IMG/VR virus record: IMGVR_UViG_3300025759_000662
Location: 1-24,671 of that record
Strand: one strand, 5' to 3'
DNA: 24,671 bases
Source of the DNA: a virus
A program made the translations under genes and the position numbers. Shown one piece after another: positions 6,022 to 12,844 of this stretch. Positions within the stretch are counted from its first letter, which is position 1. The number at the start of each line of letters is the position of its first letter. The notes under the pieces are model-generated. The model saw nothing but the letters and a program-made list of their open reading frames with translations. It searched no databases and was not told the origin of the DNA.

Positions 6022-7377
6022 TCATTTTAAGAGGGCCATTAGTAGATCCGTTTCTACTTTTTCTTTGTTCTTAAGAACATCAACAATCCTTTCATCAATA
6101 GTTTTTTGACCAACAATATGATGGATGGTAACCGAGTTCTTTACACCTTGCCGATGAACCCTACCGCATGCTTGCACATACAGTTCCCGATCGTAGGGAA
6201 GAGAATACCAAACTACGTCGTGGCAGTCGCTGCCCTGTAAATTAAGACCATGTGAACCACTTGCCACCTGGATTAACAGGATCGGGATAAGACTGTTATT
6301 CCAGTCGTTTACAAGACTATCAAGATCTTCTGCTTTATTGCCTAACACCCTTGCTGAAGGAAAGGCTTTCTTTAGCCTGGATAGATCATGGTTGTATTCA
6401 TAAAAAACCAATAATGGTCTGCCTGCTAAACTTTCAACAATCTCCTTGACTGCTTTGGTTTTTTCGTCATGGATGTCAAGTGTGTTACCATCCTCGTCGT
6501 AAATACCCCCGTTGGCTATTTGCTTTAATTTACCGGCAACCACGGCGGCATTGACAGCAGTAACCAACTTGTCGCCGAGTTGGATCATCATGTCTTTTTT
6601 CATTTTTTCATAAAAGACCCGGGCCTTGTCGCCTATGTCAACAGGAATGAAATTATCAATCCTTTCGGGTAGGTCTAACTCGTCACTAGATTTGTGCATA
6701 ATCAGATCGTTAATCTTTTCATAGATTTTATCTTCGGCCCAATCGTAAGGCGCATAGATATAGCCCATATAATCCGACTGATAAAAGTATCTGCTACGGT
6801 ATGCTGAAAAGCTTTTTCCCAATCTTTCCCCGTCATCTAACACAAATACTTGACTCCACAACTGAAGTAAGCCATTGGGCGCTGGCGTAGCGGTCAGAAT
6901 AACCTTCCGTTCGAAATTGTAGGTCATTCTTTTTAAAAGTTTGAATCTAGCGGATGATGAGTTTTTAAAATTGCTGGATTCGTCTACAATCAACATCCAG
7001 CGCTTACCTTTAAAGGTAAACTTTTTAGATCCAATCGTACGAGCTAAAAATTGAAGCCCGTCTGGGTTAATCACCACAATGTCAGAATTAGAATTCAGCG
7101 CCTTTTCACGATTTTTTCCGTGGGCAATGGAAATGGTTAACCCGTTAAAGTTCTCCCATTTCTCAATTTCCTTTGGCCATACTAGATAGCAGACTCTTAA
7201 TGGCGCAATAATCAAGACCCTATCGATTTTATTTTGGTGCTTTAATTTTTTAATAGCTGAAAGGGAGCAAGCCGTTTTGCCTAAGCCTACCGGTACAAAA
7301 AGACCGGCCTGTTCCTTATCAAGAATAAAATCAATTGCATCTTTTTGATAGTCATGGGGATTAAAGATTTTAGTCAT
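6022..7377 (-). CDS. SNF2/DEAD-like DNA helicase
   Basis: A 451-residue superfamily 2 ATPase. Motif I is GLGKT (residues 31-35), motif II DESS (132-135, preceded by hydrophobics), motif III TATP (162-165). The C-terminal RecA domain carries SGSHGLNLQG and motif VI QACGRVHRQG. This compact form is common in phage replication modules, where it probably remodels DNA-protein complexes or helps recombination. It overlaps the VRR-NUC gene by 8 bases, and the pairing of these two genes is recurrent in phages, suggesting a helicase-nuclease team. The promoter of the next operon begins immediately after its stop. Confidence 0.88.
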   Translation of the reverse strand: MTKIFNPHDYQKDAIDFILDKEQAGLFVPVGLGKTACSLSAIKKLKHQNKIDRVLIIAPLRVCYLVWPKEIEKWENFNGLTISIAHGKNREKALNSNSDIVVINPDGLQFLARTIGSKKFTFKGKRWMLIVDESSNFKNSSSARFKLLKRMTYNFERKVILTATPAPNGLLQLWSQVFVLDDGERLGKSFSAYRSRYFYQSDYMGYIYAPYDWAEDKIYEKINDLIMHKSSDELDLPERIDNFIPVDIGDKARVFYEKMKKDMMIQLGDKLVTAVNAAVVAGKLKQIANGGIYDEDGNTLDIHDEKTKAVKEIVESLAGRPLLVFYEYNHDLSRLKKAFPSARVLGNKAEDLDSLVNDWNNSLIPILLIQVASGSHGLNLQGSDCHDVVWYSLPYDRELYVQACGRVHRQGVKNSVTIHHIVGQKTIDERIVDVLKNKEKVETDLLMALLK

Positions 7378-7660
7378 TTTGCTTTCTCGCTTCTATAAAT
7401 TTATCAACGTCATCCTTTGAAGAAAGGACACAATAGTTTTGGCCATACGAAAGGATCTGTTTGCCGACATGTTCCTGAAGTGCGGTTAACTTTCCTCCTG
7501 GCCTTTTCATTTCTATGAACCACACCTCCCGGTTAATAAAAAGGATTTGGTCAGGAACGCCTCTATGCGACGGACTGGACCATTTGAAAGATAGACCACC
7601 AGCTGACTTGGCCTTCTTTTTAAAATAACTTTCTATCGTTTTTTCAAGTATTTTTGACAA
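7370..7660 (-). CDS. VRR-NUC domain nuclease
   Basis: A 96-residue single-domain protein. The core GVPDQILFINREVWFIEMKRPGGKLTALQ has the PD-(D/E)xK active site as Asp in GVPD, Glu-x-Lys in IEMK and a trailing Gln, the hallmark of the VRR-NUC family. Members include structure-specific nucleases; phage versions are proposed to resolve Holliday junctions or flaps. The most plausible start is TTG at 7660, with GGAG/AGG sequence upstream; no ATG exists near the N-terminus. It overlaps the upstream ORF by 17 bases and the SNF2 helicase by 8. Confidence 0.85.
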   Translation of the reverse strand: MSKILEKTIESYFKKKAKSAGGLSFKWSSPSHRGVPDQILFINREVWFIEMKRPGGKLTALQEHVGKQILSYGQNYCVLSSKDDVDKFIEARKQND

Positions 7661-7859
7661 TGATTATACCTACTCCCCGACGTTTACCTGTTTTGCGCCT
7701 TTCCCTCTGTTTTTTTGTTTCATTATGGTGGAAGTCGTCGTTTATTCGAATGGGTAGAACTTCAATTGGGCCATGTTCCTCAATCCATTTTTCTACGTCG
7801 GCTTTCAGTTGTTCTCTAACCTTAGCCTTTTCACCAATTTTGTCTTGCGAGGGTCTCAT
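7644..7859 (-). CDS. Small highly charged protein of unknown function
   Basis: A 71-residue protein. The first half is a predicted charged helix (GEKAKVREQLKADVEKWIEEHGP). A short IEVLPIRIND segment follows, then a very basic stretch (ETKKQRERRKTGKRRG) that could bind nucleic acid. ATG at 7859 overlaps the polymerase stop as ATGA and has AAGGAG upstream, so the gene is almost certainly translated. It sits between the polymerase and VRR-NUC genes, suggesting a replication accessory role. No family recognised. Confidence 0.65.
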   Translation of the reverse strand: MRPSQDKIGEKAKVREQLKADVEKWIEEHGPIEVLPIRINDDFHHNETKKQRERRKTGKRRGVGIIIVKNT

Positions 7860-9589
7860 GATAAAATACTCCTTGCTTCTTTAATGTACCTGTCGTAATC
7901 AATGTTGTTCGGTGTGGCGTCGGGTAAACTCATAAGCGGGGTCGACCCGTCGCTAGTAGGCACTTTATTACCATTGCTACTATAAACGATTTTCTCCCCG
8001 TCGGTTGACCAATAAAATCTAACCACTTTACCGAGTTTCTCACCCTTCCATTCTGCTCCACCTTTTACAGTGCGAACTGTTAGAAATTCTCGTATGTCCC
8101 CACACTCACGTATTGTTTTTTCCACTGGCGTACCGTCGGACAGCCTTTTAACAACCGCATCGTAAATGATGGGTGTAGCAGGATTCTTGGTTAATCCCGG
8201 TCTGGCAAAGACCCCCTTTGTCTTAACACTCCCGTCCGGTTTTATTGCTACATAGTTGTTGACGTCCCTACAGTGTAAAGACTTATAGGGGGTGTGTTCA
8301 AGTTCAAAGCTCGTTGTTTTTTCCCATTGTTCCAAAAGGTGTTCGTAGCCTGGATCGTGAACAACGCCATCGGTATTAGCCGAATAAACTCTACAACCAG
8401 CTTTTTCCAAGGATTCGATAAGCATTAGCAAGGCAAGCTGACCCGTTAAAGTTACTTCCAACATCCCCGCAGGGTGATACATGCATGACCAACGGTTGGA
8501 CAATTTACCAAAGGAGCTGTTAATTATGAGTTTTAGCGAATTGGATCGCATCTTTTCACCGGCTTTTTTAGCCAAGATTCTTTGATTAAAAACCGACGTA
8601 AAAAATGGTAAAAAGTTACGTCCAAGACTCGGGGGAGATATGTCGTTATTGATCATGATCGAGGGATAATAACTAACCACGTCGCTGTCAACAACGTTTT
8701 CGACATGTAGTTCTTTTTCTTGGGAATGAAGCCCGCCGAGGCCACATTTATAAGTTGTTTGACCTATCTCAAAAGGCTTTATTAACTTGGTTGGCAGTTT
8801 TACATAGCCGCTTTTATCCACAGTGAACCTATGTTTATTAACGAAATCCAGAATCTCGTTAAGATGAGACGAATCAAACTTGATGTAGTCCGGGGCAGTG
8901 TAACCAACGTTCCTAGGCGGCGTATCCTTATTTGCCTTGACTTTCAATTTACTTTGAACGATCGCCTCGGCTATTTGTGCACCACCTTTTGATCGCAGAT
9001 CTAATCCGTATTCTGCAGACATGTATTTCCGTAGCTCCATATCTTCGAGCAACTGGTTATACAAATCAATAGTTGTATCCAGATCGTTTTCACAATACTC
9101 CGAAACGTGATCCATTTGCTCGTCAGTTAATTCTATGCTTGGATCGTATGGAAGATCTTGCAGTTTTTTGGAATGGAGTCTACCGCCGTAAAGTTTCAAG
9201 GAAGTAAAAACGCCCGGGGCAACTTGCATCAAATCGAAGGTATTAAAGCGCGGATCTAATTGTAAATCCAGCTTTTTTAATGCTTGCCATTGATGCAGAT
9301 CACTTTTAACGATCCGATCTGACAAAGCTTTTAATTTTTCACAATTAAGGCCTTCCAAAGCAGCCAAGATCATTGGGATGTCATACCCGTTGCTGTTATA
9401 GCCAAAAGTGGTCCGCGTGCACATCGCCGTACGTAGTTTCTTTTGTTGTTCTAAGGTTAACCCCTTGGAAGATTCACGTACGTCGACCTTTAACAGCTTG
9501 TTATTAGCGGGATTCTTAAAAGCAACAAGGAAGTAATTGGGATAACACTCTACATCGAAGACTACTGGGTGGGGGTTGCGATCTTTCAT
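7856..9589 (-). CDS. Family B DNA polymerase with 3'-5' exonuclease
   Basis: A 577-residue polymerase. Exonuclease motifs: FDVE (Asp12, Glu14), FGYNSNGYD (62-70) and YCEND (165-169). Polymerase motifs: A, DVVSYYPS (303-310); B, KLIINSSFG (353-361); C, SANTDGVV (403-410). Motif C has Asn in place of the first Asp of the usual DTD; the second, catalytic Asp is kept. At under 600 residues it is a compact phage form without an obvious protein-primed TPR insertion. ATG at 9589 has GAAGGA upstream and is preferred to TTG at 9613, which lies inside the terminator that precedes the gene. It should replicate the phage genome with the PrimPol at 12845. Confidence 0.9.
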   Translation of the reverse strand: MKDRNPHPVVFDVECYPNYFLVAFKNPANNKLLKVDVRESSKGLTLEQQKKLRTAMCTRTTFGYNSNGYDIPMILAALEGLNCEKLKALSDRIVKSDLHQWQALKKLDLQLDPRFNTFDLMQVAPGVFTSLKLYGGRLHSKKLQDLPYDPSIELTDEQMDHVSEYCENDLDTTIDLYNQLLEDMELRKYMSAEYGLDLRSKGGAQIAEAIVQSKLKVKANKDTPPRNVGYTAPDYIKFDSSHLNEILDFVNKHRFTVDKSGYVKLPTKLIKPFEIGQTTYKCGLGGLHSQEKELHVENVVDSDVVSYYPSIMINNDISPPSLGRNFLPFFTSVFNQRILAKKAGEKMRSNSLKLIINSSFGKLSNRWSCMYHPAGMLEVTLTGQLALLMLIESLEKAGCRVYSANTDGVVHDPGYEHLLEQWEKTTSFELEHTPYKSLHCRDVNNYVAIKPDGSVKTKGVFARPGLTKNPATPIIYDAVVKRLSDGTPVEKTIRECGDIREFLTVRTVKGGAEWKGEKLGKVVRFYWSTDGEKIVYSSNGNKVPTSDGSTPLMSLPDATPNNIDYDRYIKEARSILS

Positions 9590-9610
9590 TTTTATCCTTC
9601 TATTTTGTGA

Positions 9611-9650
9611 CAAAAAAGGCAGTAACCCTTTTCGGGAATACTGCCTTTAT
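9611..9650. terminator. Strong rho-independent terminator between ssDNA-binding and polymerase genes
   Basis: AAAGGCAGTA (9615-9624) pairs perfectly with TACTGCCTTT (9639-9648). The 14-base loop can itself form CCC-GAAA-GGG. Read leftward the stem is followed by a T run, so it should end transcripts leaving the ssDNA-binding protein gene. Read rightward the T run is short. Confidence 0.8.
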
Positions 9651-9655
9651 TTGGT

Positions 9656-10159
9656 TTAGAGTTCTTCTAGTTCGTCGAACTCTTCGGTTACGTCGGTTGG
9701 ACCAGAACCAAATGGTTCGCCATCTTTGACAAACTGTATACCGTATACGTTGCCGTTGACACGCTTACCATAAGAGTTGTTCTGGACCCAAACATCCACG
9801 ATTGCGTTGACGTAACAACCTGCGTAGATTTTATCATCTTCCTCTACAATAGGAGTCTTGTCTCGGTCAATCACCGTTGGACGTTTGTTACTGGATGCTT
9901 TAAAAGAAACGCAACCTTCATAACCGTCGTATTCAGACTCATCGCCATTGCGGAGACAACGTTTATCTGACGGGATTTTAATGTTACCTTCTTTTATAGC
10001 AGTTTCGATCATTTCCTCAATCTGTTTAATCTGAGCCGCGTCGGTTTCTTTATTGAGAAGAAACGTGGCTTCATACTTAGTTTCAACATCGTTGAACTTA
10101 GCTTTTTTAAACAAAGAAGGAAAAGAAAGACGGACGTTTTTAAGATGGAGTTTAGCCAT
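9656..10159 (-). CDS. Enc34-type single-stranded DNA-binding protein (DUF2815)
   Basis: A 167-residue protein. It begins KLHLKNVRLSFPSLFKKAKF, followed by the ATFLLNKETD strand, typical of the DUF2815 family whose phage Enc34 member binds ssDNA through an OB fold. The YAGCYVNAIVDVWVQNN segment is another family feature. The C-terminus is acidic (EEFDELEEL), as in many SSBs that recruit partners. ATG at 10159 has AAGGTG upstream; an in-frame ATG at 10168 is also possible. The gene has its own promoter just upstream and a strong terminator 6 bases after the stop, consistent with high, separate expression. Confidence 0.88.
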   Translation of the reverse strand: MAKLHLKNVRLSFPSLFKKAKFNDVETKYEATFLLNKETDAAQIKQIEEMIETAIKEGNIKIPSDKRCLRNGDESEYDGYEGCVSFKASSNKRPTVIDRDKTPIVEEDDKIYAGCYVNAIVDVWVQNNSYGKRVNGNVYGIQFVKDGEPFGSGPTDVTEEFDELEEL

Positions 10160-10215
10160 TGTATTCACCTTTTAGATTCGGATTTAAGTTTTTGTGTCCA
10201 TTATTGGACAAGCTC

Positions 10216-10244
10216 ATAATGGTATAAGTGCCGACGGAAGTAAA
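10216..10244 (-). promoter_or_regulatory. Leftward sigma70-like promoter for the ssDNA-binding protein
   Basis: Minus strand: -35 TTTACT (10239-10244), 17-base spacer, -10 CATTAT (10216-10221), about 57 bases before the ATG at 10159. The -35 is embedded in ATGTTTACT, the same block as in the other leftward promoters. It begins right after the methyltransferase stop. Confidence 0.7.
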
Positions 10245-10248
10245 CATT

Positions 10249-11178
10249 TTATTTAATCTTTTTAAAAATAATTACAATTTGTTCCATAGGAGGTCGTACA
10301 TTGTACTTGTCCTCGTAAGTATTCATAGCCAATGAGCCAGGATAGTGGGGTAGAACCAAGGTTCCTTGTAATTCCATATTGTTATTTAAAAGATCGGCTA
10401 ACATCCTGTGAAGTTCCCAAACTTTTTTGCTTTTAATCATATCCTTAATAACAAAAACAGCATGGCCTCCTACTACCAACTTGTCACAAGATTTATCCTG
10501 GATTAACTTCATTAAATCCCAATAAGTCCTGGTTGACTTCATTTTTCCGGCATTTCCTTCCTTTTTATAAAAAGACTTTTTACCAATGGAACTAGTTTCG
10601 TCCCCCCCATCTGGATAAGGGTTAGAGAAATTTACAAGATGAACACTTTCATCTTGAATACTATCCAAATGAATCGAACTATCCCCTTCATACAATTGCC
10701 ACTTATCCCCTTCACCGTCAGGAGAGATTGACTTAAATGTCTCAAGAGTCAATTTATGGAATTCATATTCGATCCCAATCGTTTTACGATTATTGAACAT
10801 TGCTTCTGCCCCTGTTGTTCCCGATCCTGCAAAAGGATCAAGGACGGTATCCCCTTCTTTTGTTAAATTAAGGATAGCCCAACGTATAGCGTGTAAAGGG
10901 GTTTTAGCAATGTGACCGCCTTTTGAAGTCCCTGACGGAGGATAATACTTATTCCTAACATTCTTATTTGGTAAAGACCCGTCCTTATTTAAAATCGTTC
11001 CCTTAAAATTATCCTTGGACAGATACTTAGAATCGAGATCATAAGTTTCATGAAATCGAGGGGGATAATCAGGAGAAACAAGCAACTCTTGACCCATTTC
11101 GTTAATTTTGATATGTTTTACGGAACTTATTTTTTGGATTTTTTCCCAGTTTGTTTCATAATCTTTCTTAAAGCTCAT
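10249..11178 (-). CDS. AdoMet-dependent DNA methyltransferase with unusual motif IV
   Basis: A 309-residue protein with a clear class I AdoMet-binding motif, LDPFAGSGTTGAEA (residues 113-126), preceded by KTPLHAIRWAILNLTKEGDTV, the usual lead-in of N4/N6 amino-methyltransferases. The expected catalytic (D/N/S)PP(Y/F/W) motif appears as SNPYPD (185-190), where the first Pro is missing or shifted. The target base is therefore uncertain, and the enzyme could be altered in activity. It overlaps the DUF2800 gene by 11 bases. It may protect phage DNA from host restriction, or modify a noncanonical base given the TS-like operon nearby; only the methyltransferase fold is firm. Confidence 0.8.
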   Translation of the reverse strand: MSFKKDYETNWEKIQKISSVKHIKINEMGQELLVSPDYPPRFHETYDLDSKYLSKDNFKGTILNKDGSLPNKNVRNKYYPPSGTSKGGHIAKTPLHAIRWAILNLTKEGDTVLDPFAGSGTTGAEAMFNNRKTIGIEYEFHKLTLETFKSISPDGEGDKWQLYEGDSSIHLDSIQDESVHLVNFSNPYPDGGDETSSIGKKSFYKKEGNAGKMKSTRTYWDLMKLIQDKSCDKLVVGGHAVFVIKDMIKSKKVWELHRMLADLLNNNMELQGTLVLPHYPGSLAMNTYEDKYNVRPPMEQIVIIFKKIK

Positions 11179-12361
11179 TGTCGAATCCCTCTGTCATAAT
11201 TTCACTGCGCTTATCCGAGATCTTTACCAAGGTAACTTTTCCCTCAGGTTTGAAGACCCATTCTTCTACCATTTCAACATCAGGTATTTTATTAATCAAT
11301 TTCTCTGCCTCAGCGGGTGAAACTACTTTTGGCTTAGTATAAGCCTTAATGCCGAGAAGACTTACTATTTCAATCTCACCTTTCTTAGTCCAACGGCGAT
11401 TAGATCTACCCCTGACTAATTTGTAACCGGGTATTTCTTCACCACGTTCAAGTGACTCTTTTGCACCTTCTGCAACGATTTTGCACCACTTTTCGATCAT
11501 AGGAATTTTATCAAGGATCCAACCGATTTGGTCTGCATCCATCTTTTCCGGGTCTTTTAGGACCAGCGTAGAAGCTTCTAAATCGTCGTCTAAGACATCA
11601 AATTCTTTGCTTATGGTTTCTAAACAATGTTGTGCGAATGCGCTACAAACATGGGATACGGGGCACCAGCGACACGCCTTTTCACTTGGCCCAAATGGTG
11701 CATCTGGTTCTAAACACAACCTTGCTCCGGCTTCTACTTCTGCTCCAAAAGCCAACAGATCGTCTAAGGAAACGGTCCAACTGTCAAAATTATTTAAGCG
11801 TGGTTGCACAATGTGCAAGGTAATCTCGCTGAAAGGGTAATCCTGGAAAGTCTCCAAAACGCCCAGTGCGTAGATCATGGCTTGATAGTTGCACTCGGCT
11901 GATACCCACTCGCCTCGACCGTACTTTAAGTCAAAAATGTGAGCAACACATTCTCCTTCAAAAGCATCCAGTTGTTCCTTTCTGCCGAGGAGGATGGCGT
12001 CAGAAGTACCAAAGCCGTCCGGAACCCAGGATGTAAACGCGACCTTTTGTTCTACAAAAAGTTCATAGCTATGTAAGCCAGCCATGTGGTCTGCAACATA
12101 GCCCAGGTAAAGGTTGACGTTATCAACCAGTTCCTCGTTAATCTCCATTTCGAAGCCATCGTTTAACACCAGGGTGCTTCCCATATGGACTTCGGCCAAA
12201 GTGCCGGTCTTAAGACAGAGCTCAGCAAGACTGTGGGCAACAGATCCTTCTTGAGCATGAATGCTCGATGGCCCGTTGGGTATATCGGCAGTCATGCGTA
12301 CTGATGCTGGACAAGATAACCATCGGGATGCAGAGGAGGGGGATAGTTTTGCGTGTTTCAT
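11168..12361 (-). CDS. DUF2800 RecB/Cas4-like nuclease
   Basis: A 397-residue protein with a PD-(D/E)xK exonuclease core: Asp121 in FGTSD, Asp144-x-Lys146 in IFDLKYG and the trailing Gln160...Tyr164 (NYQAMIYAL). Four Cys are placed as for the iron-sulfur cluster of Cas4/AddB nucleases: Cys17 in LSCPAS, then Cys230, Cys233 and Cys239 (CRWCPVSHVC). Such proteins are thought to be recombination exonucleases. It is the first gene of the leftward replication block. The ATG at 12361 has AAAGGT upstream and lies 31 bases beyond the -10 of its promoter. DUF2800 and the Enc34-type SSB are often neighbours in phages. Confidence 0.83.
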   Translation of the reverse strand: MKHAKLSPSSASRWLSCPASVRMTADIPNGPSSIHAQEGSVAHSLAELCLKTGTLAEVHMGSTLVLNDGFEMEINEELVDNVNLYLGYVADHMAGLHSYELFVEQKVAFTSWVPDGFGTSDAILLGRKEQLDAFEGECVAHIFDLKYGRGEWVSAECNYQAMIYALGVLETFQDYPFSEITLHIVQPRLNNFDSWTVSLDDLLAFGAEVEAGARLCLEPDAPFGPSEKACRWCPVSHVCSAFAQHCLETISKEFDVLDDDLEASTLVLKDPEKMDADQIGWILDKIPMIEKWCKIVAEGAKESLERGEEIPGYKLVRGRSNRRWTKKGEIEIVSLLGIKAYTKPKVVSPAEAEKLINKIPDVEMVEEWVFKPEGKVTLVKISDKRSEIMTEGFDNEL

Positions 12362-12392
12362 AAGTTTTACCTTTCAGATTATAGGAAGTTGG

Positions 12393-12421
12393 ATCTTATC
12401 CCAAGTCCATAAATTAGTAAA
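12393..12421 (-). promoter_or_regulatory. Leftward sigma70-like promoter for the replication block
   Basis: Minus strand: -35 TTTACT (12416-12421), 17-base spacer, -10 TAAGAT (12393-12398), 31 bases before the DUF2800 ATG. The -35 is preceded by GGTG, giving GGTGTTTACT, the block shared by all four leftward promoters. Confidence 0.7.
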
Positions 12422-12558
12422 CACCTTTGTTGTTGGTATTGATGTCGACACTAGTCTGGTGCTAATAAGGAGAGGGTGGGCGTGCGTATAGACCAAGTCT
12501 TGTAACTTTTACAATTAACTATTTTTATCAGGATCAAGGCCTTAATAAATTTTTCTAA

Positions 12559-12587
12559 TTGTACAAATCCCGTCTGAATAGGATAAG
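12559..12587 (+). promoter_or_regulatory. Weak rightward promoter candidate upstream of hairpin
   Basis: TTGTAC (12559-12564), 17-base spacer and GATAAG (12582-12587): three and four matches to the sigma70 consensus boxes. A transcript would begin near 12594, contain the long hairpin at 12613-12683 and meet the terminator at 12694-12721. Weak on sequence alone; listed because of what follows it. Confidence 0.3.
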
Positions 12588-12612
12588 GTTATCATGCGAT
12601 TTAGGAAAATCA

Positions 12613-12683
12613 TGTCGGTTCACTCCCTGTATCAACTTTCCTAGGTCGCGCAAAGATAGTCCTTATAGGGAGTTGAACCGGCA
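12613..12683. ncRNA. Long imperfect hairpin, candidate structured RNA or origin element
   Basis: The arm 12616-12622 (CGGTTCA) pairs with 12674-12680 (TGAACCG), and 12623-12628 (CTCCCT) pairs with 12667-12672 (AGGGAG), with one bulged T at 12673. Pairing extends outward by three and inward by three more pairs if G-U is allowed, giving about 19 pairs around a 32-base loop. The loop includes the palindrome CCTAGG. It is too long for a plain terminator stem and does not fold as a tRNA. It could be a small RNA ending at the terminator just downstream, or a single-strand origin or protein-binding hairpin near the replication gene. Confidence 0.4.
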
Positions 12684-12689
12684 CCAGAC

Positions 12690-12723
12690 AAAAAAATCCC
12701 CTGGTTTTAAACAGGGGATTTAA
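12690..12723. terminator. Bidirectional terminator hairpin
   Basis: AAATCCCCTG (12694-12703) pairs perfectly with CAGGGGATTT (12712-12721) around an 8-base loop. Seven A's precede the stem, so leftward transcripts would end in a strong U run; rightward the T run is only three, then AAAATTTT. It insulates the PrimPol gene from the divergent region. Confidence 0.75.
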
Positions 12724-12844
12724 AATTTTACCAATGCGTTAACTAGAAGATACAGGTAAATGATTTAACAAGGGTGTGCTAAGTTAAATACCTTTGTGTA
12801 TTTTATCTCAGTCTCCTAAAAAATGAAATAACAAGGAGATAACC

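Larger units (their letters stand above)
12422..12844. other. Divergent intergenic region
   Basis: 423 non-coding bases separate the leftward DUF2800 promoter from the rightward PrimPol gene. It holds a weak rightward promoter-like pair (12559-12587), a very long imperfect hairpin (12613-12683), a bidirectional terminator hairpin (12694-12721) and AT-rich sequence up to AAGGAG before the GTG at 12845. No convincing -35/-10 pair was found for the PrimPol gene itself between 12724 and 12832. No tRNA and no ORF with a ribosome-binding site were seen. Confidence 0.6.

Noticed and set aside
12613-12683. tRNA gene suggested by GGTTCA and a 71-base folded segment
   Set aside because: The complementary arms form one long hairpin. 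No acceptor, D, anticodon and T arms can be drawn in either orientation.
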